This document shows positions 10,401 to 25,400 of a stretch of 64,000 bases of DNA, in pieces (the first letter of the stretch is position 1; every line of letters begins with the position of its first letter). The notes beneath the pieces are model-generated. The model was given only the letters and a program-made list of their open reading frames with translations. It was not told the DNA's origin and did no database searches. The position numbers and the translations under genes are program-made. Origin of the DNA: Macrosoma leucophasiata (taxonomy: Eukaryota > Arthropoda > Insecta > Lepidoptera > Hedylidae); NCBI GenBank assembly GCA_036365455.1, contig JAWQUS010000010.1, forward strand, positions 14,764,501 to 14,828,500, in the 5' to 3' direction.

Positions 10401-13400
10401 TGAACCGTGAAACTCCACTGATAATATATGGAAATATAAATCAAATCATAGTAAGATTTCAAAATAATAAAATCTTAAGCTTAGTGTACGCTGGGGGGTC
10501 TAGAGTATAAATGTACTATGTGTATAAGTTACTAGTGTGAACTCCGGTGTTAACAGTGTTGTATTTGTCACCAGATAGCACGTTTATACGAGCAGCGATC
10601 AACATGATAGTTGGTGCTTTGAGACGCGTTTTGAGTGCATGCGACGCTTGGTCAGCGCAGGCGCAGTTCTTCAGTGACGCGGCGGCTTCTTGCTGGGAAG
10701 AGCCCAGTGACGCGGCATCCGACTTTTCTATAGAATTTGTAAGGTAAAGTTGAAAACGATAAGGTGCTTAAGTTTTTAATTAAATATGTGATGACAGTCA
10801 CTAGAAAGACACGGTAACCAATATAACCATTAGACTAGTAACACTACATAAATCCGGCAATTTTAAAGCAGAGGTGAATACGTGCTGTTCATCCATTGAA
10901 ACATCTACTCATGTTAACACACCTGCGGACCTACCTAAGTTTTTTGAGTCCTACATAATTTGAAACGTGCATATTGAATGGCTGAGACATTTTTTACACT
11001 ATAATTACAGGAAAGTACCTCAATGATTACGACAATATTGGTAACGGTAAACTTTCTTTTAGTAATAATTTACGAGTATTAGCATCTTAAGTGACTTGTG
11101 CAGAGTAAATTTTCTTTTATTAATTATTGAAGTTTTCATGATAAGTAAATGGTTAACGACTTCGATCATTCATGGCTCTCGCAAGAAAACCTAATATCGG
11201 GCACCGCCGTGACTGATTACGTCTCTCGTGATGGATCTCTTGGCGTTGTGGCTTCTCATTATAACGGTCACGACGAACTTTCCAGAACTTTATCTTTTCA
11301 AAAATTAACTCTTAATAGAATATAGATAGGACAAGTATCAGATAACTTTTTATGTTGATAAGCATAAAATTACAGCTATAACTTTGTGGGTAAAAGACGA
11401 TGCGAAATAGCTAAAATATCCATGGTTTTGTTAACTTATTCGTTATTAATCGTAGGATTAAACATCTTTTGCACATGTAATGAATATGAGATAAATAGAA
11501 TTTAGTAGTACGAGGTAAACAATTGTCGTTAGTATAAAGAAAGATAAAAATTTTAAGAACTTTCAACACAAAATTAATTTAAAAAAATTGTGGATGTATG
11601 TACGCTTTTTTGATTTAACCCATTTACAAAAATGCAGTTTATACACGTGGAACTTATACGTTTGTGGCTCCCTTTATTAAAAACCTATTTCACATGACAT
11701 ATTATTATAAAAGGATCGAACTGGCATGAAATACGTTTAATAACAAGAATAAAAGAAGTCAGTAGTCACTCTAAAAGTATTTTTTTGTAGGATGAGTTCA
11801 GCTATTAAGTTGAAATTAATATGGTATACTAAAGCCTACTTCATAGTGCTGTAAAAAATAAGGTCAGCGCAATATAAAAATACGACCCGTAAACGTATTT
11901 CCATACTCCAATCACCAAAATACATAAGTTGCTTTCAGTAGATTACTTTATTTAGTTTCAACGATGTATAAGTACAAAAAAATATTTGGAAGCAAGCAAT
12001 TATTTACAATAGAAGTTTTCGATTAAAAATATAGGGATTGATGACGTGTTTCTAGCCTTACAGGGCTTCCCGTTACTCGGAGGGTTCACTAGCTCTTGGA
12101 CCATAACGTCACATCGTTTTTGACAGAATCTAACCTAAAAGTAGCAGCGACTCTCCGATTTTTGGAGACAACTGTAAATGTTTACCCCTCACGCTTTTAT
12201 TGCCTAGGGCTAATATTCTCTGTCTACTGATGGTAGAGCTCCAGTGTCGAAGCGCGCGGGTGTAGCCGGTTACGTTTTGTCCAATCTAAAAGTCTCTACT
12301 AATGGTAGAGTTCTTGTGTCGGATGGTAATTATTGACCTCGGGGATGAATTATGATGGACTGTATGGCTTATATTCACTCATCACCCATATGAAATGCAC
12401 GGTTGCCACTATCGTGATGATAGTGGCAAACGTATTAATAAGTGGCAAGCCTATTTATTCGGACATATTAACAGACTCCGAGGATGGTACTGGAAAAATG
12501 TGCGTTTGAGTTTAACTCTCAAACTTAATATTTATCCTACAAATCAATTATACTCGTAGAATGTGATTTTAAGATAAAAATGTGTCGATTTGTTTAATTC
12601 ATTGTCAACAATAATACGTTAGAATTCGGTAAACCTAATTTAGTGTTTCCAATGTTCGGTCTAAATAGATTAGAACTAACGGTAGATGTAGTTATCCGAT
12701 TCGTTGAATACGAGATAGGCTGTCAGAGGAGTTGGAAGAATTTAAGCAATCAGTTCTAATCAAGAGTAGGGACGTGGAATAAATACCATCAGAGTTCGAT
12801 TAGTTAAAGGTAACTTGATCCCATAATTCCCAAATGTGAACACTTTTCAGATTAGTTCATGCTTTTTGGTTTATTAGTTTTTATTTTGTTGTCAAGTCCA
12901 TGGAACTGAGCAACTTTTAGCAAGGAAAACAAAAATCAAAATGCTTTTGAAATTAAATGTTCTTTTGATGTTTACTTTATTTTATTGATCGATTTATTTT
13001 GTTTACGCTGTCCATGTTTTTTTTTATATTTTCCCGATCCCTCGAGCAAAGTTGATCAGATTCACTGACTGTATATTCTCCTAAAATTTACGCAGTTCGC
13101 AAAAAATAATTCTGTATTATGTTAGGCTCAATTAATGAAAGCGTTCATAACGAAAATTGTGGACTCGAGCTATCTGAAAGATATTAAATATGGATAATAA
13201 TGGCAACCCATTATACGTCCCACTGCTGGGCACGAGTCTCTCCCCTCTTAGAGGGGGATTCCCCTGTCGGATGTTTTCAAACCGCCCATAAGGCCTCCAA
13301 CAAGGTTTAACGACTGCTATCTATCGATAGCAACCGGGACCGACGGCTTATCGTGCCCTCCGAAGCACGGAAACGCGCATTTTAATTTGTTACTAGCGGT

Positions 13401-16400
13401 CACCCATCTCACTACCCGACCGCGCCCATAGTGCTTAACTGAGTAAATCGCGTATGATCTAAACCAGCCGCCGGGCCATGCGCGCTACGTAAAATATGGA
13501 TTCCAGTTCTTAATTTGAGAAAAAAATCGTTCCAAATACAGCGAATTATTTTCTAAGATTGAGTCTACAATGTGACAAATATAATTCATATCACACAAAG
13601 CAAAGGCTTTCTATAGGTAAATGTGCAAAATTGAATGGTGTAGTTATAAGCAACATCAAAATATAACGACCAGTCTTGCAGTAAACATATGATTTATTGA
13701 ATAATTACTTTTCTTAACATCTAATTTAATCCTCATTTTCAGATTTGTCTGGTTTATTTTTAGCTTGGATGAACATTTTTGTTTATATAATTTTATCTAT
13801 AAGTATATTCGATAGCTTTACAAATAACTTGCCATTTTGAATATATTTTACTGTTACTTATTTAGCTACATTATAGCAAAGAATAGTTACATTTGTTTAA
13901 CTCAAGTACATAAGTATTGACCTTGAATTTTCTGTGCAAGTGTTATATAAAATAAGTATTTTAGTACAATTTGTTATTAAAATGCTGAAAATTATCTAAA
14001 TCGCATTAAACCTTTCAGTTGTGGATTGAATATTTTTATAACAGTTTTATTATCGACCTTTGACGACACAAACTGGATTCAGTTTGTGTCGTCAAAGGTC
14101 CATCACATTTGAACAACAGACGATATATAAACTAGGGAATAGAATGGAAACAAGCGTAGAGCATCATCGTAAAAGCAAATTGACTAGCGAGTCCGAGAAC
14201 GGTGTGAGATTACTTTTACGTCCCTCTATCTAAAAGGCGAAGGTTGGTCGGCTTATATCAGAGCTGGCAATGCGCTATAAAACCTTGTTTTGAGAACATC
14301 TTGCACATTCCAATATTTAGCCTTACATTTTCCTGCTAAACACATTATCAAATTCACGTAACTTCGTGTGTGCATTCCTCAAAGAGATAGGCAGAGTAAA
14401 TGTGTGCGTTCGAGCATACATGCAAACACCCACGATTCGCCAGTTTCATTTTGTCTAGCCAATGTAATGTGTAAGCCTATTAACATTTTCGGGTAAACTG
14501 CCAAACTCCGAGGGTGGCACTGGAAAAATCCCAAGCTTAGCGATAGTGCCTTGCTACCACCAGACGACTGAATTATTTTAATAGTTTCAATATCGTACAA
14601 TCTAGTGAGAAAAACAATTTGTGTCGTCAAAGTTACATCACATTTGAACAACAGACGATATATAAACTAGGGAATAGAATGGTAACAAGCGTAGAGCATC
14701 ATCGTAAAAGCAAATTGACTAGCGAGTCCGAGAACGGCGTGAGATTACTTTTACGTCCCTCTATCTAAAAGGCGAAGGTTGGTCGGTTTATATCAGAGTT
14801 TGCAGTGCGCTATTAAACCTTGTTTCTAGAACATCTTGCACGCTCCAATATTTAGCTTCACATATTTCTGCTTATAACATAAATTCTGTAGTATTTGCCT
14901 AATCGTTTTGTAGATTGCAAGAAATAACTAGTGAAACAAATGAATGTGAATTAATTAAGTTCATACCATGACCTTGTTTTTAATTAGACGCCTGTATTCT
15001 CCGAAAGTTATTCAAGTGTATATTAGCATTCAATCACAATTTCCGGCACAGAGGTACAACAACTAAGAACTCAAGAGTGGCAGTATATCTCTGGTTTTTA
15101 TGTAAACGTTTTAAGCAAGAGTATCTCTTATCATCAATGTGATTTGTATGCTTGTTTGCCAACTCATGACATACAAAAAAAGGCAAACACTCACAATTCA
15201 ACTATTACTATGTTTTGTCCCGTGTTATGTGTGAGAGCTTATTCTAAATCCATGGACAAATTACTAAACTCTACATATGTATTTTTTTTATTATATACAA
15301 TTACGTACAGTAACATGCAAACACCCACGATGCGCCAGTTGCATTTTGTCCGAAGTGGTTAGCCTCTTAACTTGTGTGAGATTACTTTTACGTTCCTCTA
15401 TCTAAAAGGCAAAAGTTGGTCGGCTTATATCAGATCTTGAAGTGCGCTATAAAACCTTGTTTTCAGGATGTTTTGCACACTCCGACATTTAGCTTTACAT
15501 TTCTTACTACAAAGGCATCAATTGTATTAGGCTGATTGTATGTTATAGTGAAAATACTTAATGTGGAGTAATTTTATGTGTTCTCATGGTTTCGCGAGCA
15601 ACACTCACTAAAAAATATTAATAAAAAAAACTTTATACATGACTGGAGGTACCCATTTATTTTACCGTCAAACGTTTCAAAACGCTTTATTACAAAACCA
15701 ACGTTTCGCAATAATTTCGTTTCACATCTCAACTTTCCACAACTAAATCACTACATAAATAATTTACTTGGCAAACAGATTATTACAAAACTATTCATTT
15801 CATACCACATCACTTCATAAATAATTTAGTTGACCGTTCGGTGTTAGGTTTTTTTTTTTATTGCTGACAGTCTTAATTTTTACATTTACGTAATCAAGTG
15901 TTTTCGAAATAATTCGTATACGAATCGTTGAGTTGCGAAATGATACATCTGCGGAATTATATATTTGTGGAATTAATAGTGTACAAAACGTTGGTTTTGA
16001 AATGACCTAACCTAAAAGCGTAACCTTTGTCGGTGAAACATTAGTGAACCATGACTGGAAGCTTTGGCAAAATGGAAAATCTTGTTATAACTTGAACCGG
16101 TTGTATTGCGCAGGGCAATTAGTAGTGCTTTATGTTCGTAGTGCGCGAAAGGAGGACTACGAGGTAACGGCACCTATGTAAATTATGTAAATTATATATA
16201 ATAAAAAATTTGTTATAATTATATATTTTTTTTTTATGTCATTATGTTGACAGACAAGCAGACGGGCCACCTGATGGTAAGTGGTCACCGTCGCCTATGA
16301 ACATTTGCAACACCAGGGGAGTTGCCAACGCGCTGCCAACCCTGAAGGACTCTTTTGACGCCATTTTTGAAGAACCCCATATTGTAGCACCGAGGGAACA

Positions 16401-19400
16401 ACTCAGAGGGAAGTTCGTTCCATAATTTACACGTTCTGGGCAGAAACGACCGAGAAAACCGCACCGTTGAGCATTGCCAGGTGTCCAGTCAGTGAGGGTG
16501 AAACTTCTCTCTTCGGCGGGTAGTACGGTGTAGGAAAAGAGACGGTGGCACCATGTCGAACAGTTCGACAGAGCACTCACCATTGTAGAGACGGTATAAC
16601 ACGCACAGACTCCCAATGTCTCTGCGCAGGCTCAGATGTTCGAGCCTGTCTGTAAATCCTGGATTAACAATAAGAACAGCGCGTCTTTGTAGGGAGTCAA
16701 GTCAAGCTGGTATTTGGGAGCTCTCGCCCACAAATGAGAGCAGTATTCCAGATGGGGACGCACTTGGGCGTTATAAAGCTGTAGTAGCTGCCCCGATGTG
16801 AAATACTGCCTCGCTTTGTTAAGCACCCCCAACTTTTTGGATGCCAACTTGGTCTTACATTCAATGTGACTCCCAAACTGCACTTCGTTCGATATGTCAA
16901 CGCCCTGGATACCGATACTCTTACCAATGGCGAGCGGAGTGCCCTAGAACTGTGGTGCTACAATGAATGGGGTTTTTTAGCGGTTAACGCGCAGACTTAT
17001 GTCTTCGAGGGGTTGAACTGCACTAAGTTGAGTCGACCCCAATCTGAGACCCGCTCCAGAGAGTGCTCGACTTCAGACACAAGTCTAGTCCTGCTTTCTT
17101 CGATAAGTGTCCGAGAGGGATTTACACGGCTTGTATAGTGTGCATCCCCTGTGCTGTCATCCGCATAGCAATGAAAATTGGAGTTTTGCTCCAACATTTC
17201 ATTGATATGCAGAAGAAAAAGCGTGGAAGATAGCACAGAGCCTTGCGGCACACCAGCGTTGATAGGTAGTCTGTCTGAGCGTTGACCGTCAACTAAGACC
17301 TGTATAAAACGCTCAGACAGAAAGCTGGCTGTCCAGTTGCATAGCCTCTCGGGAAGACCGTAAGATGGCGATTTCGCGAGAAGTGCCCTGTGCCAGAGCC
17401 GGTCAAAGGCCTTAGCAATATCTAGGCTTACAGCCAATGCCTCCCCACTCTTGTCCAAGGCGTGAGACCAATAGTGCGTGAGATATACTTACTAGAAGAT
17501 CACCAGCAGATCTGCCTTGACGAAAGGTTAGGTCATATTGGCGGTCACTGATCAGCTGATGATCCTCCAGATACTGCAGCAGCTGTGTATTGATCACACG
17601 CTCCATGACTTTGCAGAGTAGGGAGGTTATTGCTATGGGCCTGTAGTTGGCCGGGTCACTGCGATCCCCTTTTTTGGGTATCGGGTGCACAAGGACTGTC
17701 TTCCACGCAGACGGTACCTTTCCATTATCGTAAGAAAGCGAGAACAGGCGCGTCAGAACGGGGTAAGCTCGGGAGCGCACATCTTCATATTATTGTAACT
17801 GCGTAGGTACTATTAATACCAAGTCACCATAAGAAATAATCATTGTACAAAAATAACCCTGTACTTATATAATACTTCATACATGCATAGTAATATGAGG
17901 GTGCAACTTGAAACGTTTATTCCCTATATCGTAATTATGTCGGGCACCCATATCGACAGTGACAAGGGTGTGTGACCTACAGAATTTCGAAGACAGATAT
18001 ATCGCCGGTGACGTACCTACTTTTAGCATCAGGCCTGGGCGGTTATATTTGCATCTTAATATCATCATTCTCATCGTCTAACAAACGCAATTCGAACGGT
18101 CTGGCATACCTCTATACAGCATATATCTGGCATACACATATATATACACATTATAGTTTCGCCATATCCGTCCGTCTATCCGCAGGTTAGCTCGTAGAAT
18201 CTGAATACTAGAAAGCTGTAATTTGGCATGAATGACAAAGTGTCAATGACAATATATCTACACGTAAAACGCGGAACGGTTTTTCTCTCTTCTTTATCAT
18301 TTGTCGCAAAAACGCTTCTTACGCTACGATGCTTGGATTATATAATCTAATATACCATAGAAAGATATGGCCCCAACAATTTTTTTTTTTATTTCACTTA
18401 ATTTTTTTTTTACCTTTTTTAAAGTAAGTACTTAGTCTTGGTAGAATATTCTCAGTGCAGACTGCTGACATAAGTTAAATTGTGGACATTTAAGATTTTC
18501 CAGAAATTCTGTTTCAAAAATTGTAATTTTTATTCCAGTTGGTTTTGGAGTCGCATTTCATTCGAAAAATATTTAGGTGTTGTAAATAAAAACTTTCCAT
18601 CATAGCATGCATGCAAAATATTTTCATGCTTTTACCACACTCTTCTTTTTCATAAAAGCATGTAGCTCGCATACTTACACATACTTCCTGCACCAGACAA
18701 CAAAAGTTGCAAAAATACAAATAAAAAATGTTTTGCATTTCTCACAGTAAAATATATTCATAAACAGATAAACCATAGGAAGAGCTGCAATAAGTACAAA
18801 ATAATATGCCATGTTTCCTTGAGTTATGAGTAAGATTATTAACGTATACTTTATACGTTTAATAATGTATCACGGTTTTCATTTATCAGAAGAAAGGAGA
18901 AAAACCGAAACATAACAGATATTCTTTAAGTAAAATAAGTTGAATAACATTCTTTTCCTCAAAAAATTAGTGGTATTTGAAATGAAATGCCTTTGTGTTT
19001 TCATTTGACTTAAATGTTAAATCCTAATTTAAAACAAAAAGAACAGATATTTTTGTTTTAATTTAAAATTTATGTTTTTTTAAATATTAATATGTTTTTT
19101 GATTTATTTATCATTGTCAGGTAAGGTTTAGTTTAGAAAGATTTTGTTTTTGTATAAATGTAACAACTTAACATGATGTTCATTGAAAAGTAACGTTCGT
19201 AAACAGTACGGTCGGTACAGCTCGATAGAATATTAAAAATGGTACATCTTAGTCGAAAAAATATGTATAGCAATAATAGTCTGTTATTTAACCACTTTTT
19301 TGTGGTTCGTGGAATAACATCGAATCTTATTACATATGAAACATAATTATACAAAATGTCAATATGTTGTGTGATTTTAAACTGATGATATAATAACATG

Positions 19401-22400
19401 ATAAACAGATCCCGAAAACACATTTGAATTTCAAGCACACATGGGATATTAGAATATATTATTTTCGTATTATTATTCCGTCACGATTCGTCTTTCCCGT
19501 TTCATTTGCATTTCATTGAACCTCAAAATGTTTTGGATTATTTGGAAAAAAGGTTTCGTCAATAGAGAACTGACTTGTAAAATATTGTGACACAATCCAG
19601 TAATGAGATTTAATCGCAGCTAACTTCTGTTAGATCTCTAGTGGTAAATAGGTTAAGATCCAACTGCAGAATCATTTCGTTCATCCAGATATGCTGCAAA
19701 GATAATTTTTACGCAACTGTATAATTTGGAGAACATAGAATATATCTACTAGGTTATCTATCAAAATTTGGCTACTAAGTACTTTTAATTAAATTATTTT
19801 ATCTTTAACAGCCAGCAACTCTTATTTGCGGCCGATTTAATTTGGCTCTCGTATACCATAATAATGAAAAAATAGCTTTAATTTGATGTATAAATAATAT
19901 AGGTATGTACGTCATGGACGTAAAAAGTTATCGGGGCGGAACGAAAATACGTAGGGGCGGCCAAGTGCACAACGGCAGACGTGATTTTTCAGTCTTCATA
20001 CATATATTGTGAGGTAGACGGTCGACATTTTATTGAAAAAACAAATAAATAAAAATTGTTTCCCAAAAAAAATACTTGCGGCCACTTTTGATAGGCAACC
20101 TAGTAGATATATATTCTCTAGATTATAAATATGCGAATAAAATAGGTTTGCAGCATATCTGGATGAACGAAATGATTTTGCAGTGGGATCCTAACCTATA
20201 GGAGGTAGATTTTGACTGTGTAAACAACACTCTCTCTAATATAGTACATTGGTTTAGCGCCAATAACCTTTCGTTAAATAGCAGTAAGACAAAATGTATT
20301 AAATTTACTACTCCTAACGTAAAAAAGGTTGAAACCAATGTTAAGATAAATGAGGAAGTATTGGAGATCGTAGAGTCCACGGTATTTCTTGGCATTACCG
20401 TGGATGCTAAATTGCAAGGGGGTCCCCATATTGCCAAATTAGCTAGTAGACTTAGCTCGGCAGCATTTGCTGTGAAAAAGATTAGACTATTAACAGACGT
20501 CGAGACGGCTCGCCTTGTTTATTTTAGTTATTTTCACAGTATAATGTCCTATGGAATTTTGCTATGGGGAAATGCCGCCGACGTCAACACTATTTTTGTA
20601 CTGCAAAAGAGAGCTGTCCGGGCTATCTACGGACTGAGTCCAAGGGTATCTCTTAGAGATAAATTTAAAGAAATAAATATTCTGACTGTAGCTTCGCAAT
20701 ACATTTATGAAAATGTATTATATGTCCGTAAAAACATTAATGAGTTTCCTACAATAGGTAACAATCACAGTATAAATACTAGGAACAAATACAAATTGTC
20801 TATGCATGCAACGCGACTGAATAGGGTCAGTAATTTTTTTAGAGGTCAATATATACGGTTCTTTAATCAAATCCCCAAAAACGTTCAAAGTCTATCGATC
20901 AATACATTTAAGAAAGTAATGAAAGAACGTTTATATAAATGTAATTACTATAAGACCTGTGATTATCTTAATGATAATACGTCTTGGGATTATAACGATC
21001 GCTGCCAGGCTATTTCGTGATACTGTGATTTCGTGTATTCAGTAATTAGTATCTACTATTGTTAAGGGTTGAATAATGTGAATACCCTGGCTGAAAATGA
21101 ATTCCATCTTTTATTTTACCGTATGCATATCCGGAACAGTCATGCACGCTTAAATGTCTTTTGCCTTTGGCGGCGTCGTGTGGCGGGTTGCTCACTTCCC
21201 TCTAAAATGGTCGAGGAGGGCAATGGCTGTCACATGCGTCATACTCGTGAACGGGTGCTGTTGATGGGGACTGGTCTGTTCTGGTTTGCAGGGGCTACAT
21301 CACATTTAGTAGATAGCAGTTTATTTGCATCTATGCTATCGACGTTCACATTATTTGATTTTTCACGATAATCTGTATTAGATTTAAGCTCTCATTTAAA
21401 AGAGCTCTTACTGAGTTTGTTGGGTAGCGGAGTTCTTCTCAGTAGTGACTGCACTTGGAACTCTGCTAAGTGAATAAAATTGATCTTGACGAATAAGTTT
21501 TTCTTTTTCTTCATTTATTATAATTGAAGGAATTGAAAATTTTTTATGATTATTATGTTTTAACCAAGTAGTTTAAATTATAATTTTAATTTACTAATAT
21601 ATATGATTAATATATATTAGTAAATTAAATTTATATATGATTAATATTAATATATGATTTTTTTATGATTAATCTTAATATATATAAATCTCGTGTCATA
21701 ATGTTTGTCCTCAATGGACTCCTAAACCACTTAACCGTTTATAATAAAATTCGCACACCATGTGCAGTTCGATCCAACTTGAGAGATAGGATAGCTTACA
21801 TTACGCTATGACTAATAGGAGCAGAGCAGCGCGGGCGAAGCCGGGGCGGGCCGCTAGTATTAATATATGATTTTGCTTTTACTATATGTAATGGTTATTC
21901 ACTTTAGGTAGTTTATGATTTATTGACGTTTTGAAAGTATCTGTAAAGATCTATTCGAAATAAAAATATTTTCTATTCTATTCTATTCTAATATATTACG
22001 AGAGCGTAGACATTGATTTATTGCTAAATAGTGACACTAATTTATCTGCTAAAGTTCGCTGTGTCGGGACACATAGTCATGATATTTAGTGTGAGTTGGT
22101 AACGTAATTGGTTACTTTAGCATGAATGTAGTACATGCAATAAGAATTGATAGTAACGAGTTGTATCGTATTAACCATAGAGCAACGCGGGCCACCGGTC
22201 GCGGCGGACCGGTCGCGACCGGTGGCTCGCGTTGCTCTATGGTATTAAAAGATACCATTTGAATTCGGAACTTCAAAAAATATTTAATATAGGTCTATCT
22301 GTAGGGCGCCAATGGTATCTGATATCACGATTAACATTTGGTTGACAGAATATTCACCATTATGGTAAACACAACACATGCACCTCATTTGCTTATTACT

Positions 22401-25400
22401 GCTCAATATTCATCGCAATTAGACTGCATACCTACTGTTTCACAATTATGTACTTAAGTAATTGTACTACAGATGTTGTAAATAGTGTTTCCTATATTGT
22501 TACATGATAGTTTAGCTTTTTAACGGGTTGCATCTGAAATATGTGAATACAATAGAATATGAACGTTTAGAAATGTAATAAAACGTATTACTGACACTGG
22601 GTTTTACATTTTTTATGATATAATTATTAATTTGGCAGAGTGGAGTAGCAGTATTCTAGCCTATTATTATCGCTTGTTTATCATTTACGAAAGCAAGAAC
22701 ATTAGTCAGGCTATCACTAAGTATTGCTTTTTAATGTTAACTAGTTTTTAAATTCTTATTAAATACACAAATTGACAGCAATAACGATTTTGATAGGCGG
22801 TCCCAACCCTGATTAGGTACTCATATACTGCTAACGTGCGGCTCCGTAATTAAAAGTAAGTCGTTACCGAAATAGGCAGAAAGCGCCAAACATCTCTGTC
22901 CTTACAAACAGCTAGCCACTTTCATAATTTAAATAACACACATAATCATGTATGCCATGTAATGCATAAGATAAGCCCTCAGACGTGAAACATCGTTTTT
23001 TTGTTGACGAGTTCGATGGAAACCATTAGCCTTGATGTCAGTCGTACTCGGGAAATGGATTAATTTTGTCTGTGCCAGTGATAACAAATGGAGCTTTACA
23101 TCACCACTTCCATAAAACCCTCGATGGGTAATATGGAATTGGTGGTGGTTAAATTGTAATCCAGCTACGCAATTGGATATCTAATATCAGGTAAGTTCAA
23201 ATAAATACAAGTTCATCGTTCTGGCGTCCCCACTGTTTGACCTGCCTCACCCCGCGGCGGCCCCACCGCCCACTAGCGGAAGAATTCTATTCTACTGGAA
23301 GATTCTTCCACTAGTGCAGTCAGCTAACCCAACAATGGCGGTCAAACCATTCCAATAGGTCGGTAGTAAAAATAACAACGCGGGATGGGCAGCAGCAAAG
23401 ATATTATAGGCGTTAGGACTCGCGGACGGTCAGGTGACCGTTCCCGCTCACGCGTCAAGCATCATCCATTAATTGTGCATTCGCCCGCCGAGCGCAAACT
23501 TAGTGAGAAAAAACCGTTAAAAATGCCAAATTGTTCAGTGTTCATCAAATATTTTGTGTCAAAACAGGGAGTACTACCAGCTAACTCATTTACACGGAAA
23601 ACAACGGACATCTAGATTTTGTAGTATAATCACGTCTTTATACTACTTGTGTACGAACGGATAATACGCCATTTTTGGGTCGTTTTGTGGTGCGACCAAA
23701 CACTTATCAGGTGAAGTCAGATTTGTTGCGTGTATATTTTAGCACCAAGATAAGCTCCTCCCATTTACAATGTTTGAAGCAGTTTTCATAGAAAAGCGTG
23801 TGTATTGTCAATCTATTCTTATAATATCTTTAAGCAGCAGCGTCCCGCAATAAAACTACCATCACTGTGATCGTTGTGGGAGAAGAATCTTTGGGGAAAG
23901 CATTGTCCAGCAGTTGATGTCTTTCGGCTGGAGATGTATGTATGTATGTATGTATGTATGTATGTATGTATGTATGAATACAAGTTCCTGTTATTATTAA
24001 ACTGGTGGTAGAGCTCCAGTGACGGAGCTCGCGGGCGTAGGCACCACCGCATTACTTGCCGCTGAATGGTAGTGTTCATCACTTACGTGTTCCGATCAGG
24101 TGATAATGTACGGCCCTGTAATTTCCGGCACAGAGGCATTACACCTTAGACCTCAGAAGTGGTAACGCATCTGCATTTTGAACATCAATGTAAACAGCAT
24201 GCTTATTTGCCACGTCCATGACATAAAAACCGGTCAAGTGCGTGTCAGACCACGCGCATTGTAGGGTTCCGTATTTATTGTATTTACAGAGTAAGAAATG
24301 TAATGAGAAAAAAAAATTCTATGGAGTTGTTCGAAATTTTCGAGTAAAATACATTTGGTCGACTATTACTTGCAAGGCCAATTTAAGTGTGATAGTTTTC
24401 CTTTTAATTTCATTATATATAGCTACTATTGCCGTAAAGTTTGAATTTCTGACAACAACCGTTTAGTTGGTAGAGGGGGAGGACACTTGACTCTAATGAA
24501 AATTTGCACCTTAAACTTAATAAGTCCGAACGGTAAACTCAATCGAAAAATGATGTTACCCTACACTATATGGAAATCGAAAATAAAAAAATATCCGCGC
24601 GTTAGGGGAGGTTACCCTAAATATTTTTCTATTCATATTTTATTCTACCACTTTTTCGGTGTGATCAAGGTGTATGTATACTTGTGCCAAACTTCAAGTC
24701 TCTACTACCAATAGTTTTTGCGCTAAACCGCCGACGGACAGACAGACGGACATGGCGAAACTGTAGTAAGGGTTCCTTGTTTACTACGGAACCCTAAAAA
24801 ACGTAGGTGCTCACTAAGACTACATTTAGGAAATTCGGTCCCTAAGGTTATGTTTTTGGGGTTGATATAATAATAATAATGTTTTTGGAGTTGATAGTAT
24901 GTATACTTAAAACAGATACAGTAGTGTCGGTTTAGGTAAAATAACCGCTTTTCTAATCCGCAACCGTATTAGTAGTAGTGTAGGTAACATTGCACTCGGG
25001 CGATGCCGGAGCGGGCCGCTAGCAGTGAAATAAATTGCAAGTCCAATGTAAACAAGCGATTTGTGAAAACGGCTCCTTTTTATCTCTTACTTTTATAGCA
25101 TAAAAGACATTTGAAAAAGTACCTAATATAAAAAATTACAGTAAAATGTCAAGAAAATTCATAGATCGTAAAGATATTCAAGTTTAAGTGACGTTTTATT
25201 TATCAACGTCGGGAAAAGCTGCTGCAAAAGTTTTCTGACCGGTTTATCTACATTTTACCCTTCTAGTTTCTGAGCAAAAAAAATCGAGGAGTATCTACGA
25301 CTCGACCCAAGTTGAGGTGACTTTTAAGAGAAACGGTTATTGACGTTGTTTAATAAAAATACGTGACTTGAATGATAATTTTGTTTTTTGTCCAATTATA

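Noticed and set aside
15578..15820. 80-codon ORF
   Set aside because: No recognisable motif, biased AT-rich composition and no splice context; treated as chance.
16616..17138. Plus-strand ORFs across the LINE
   Set aside because: Antisense shadows of the decayed reverse transcriptase on the minus strand.
23519..23620. MPNCSVFIKYF text considered as a THAP start
   Set aside because: It lacks the second Cys at the right spacing and lies in a non-coding DNA transposon.
23934..23978. Regular ATGT repeats considered as an array of spaced repeats
   Set aside because: A simple microsatellite tail without spacers; not CRISPR, which is also not expected in an animal genome.
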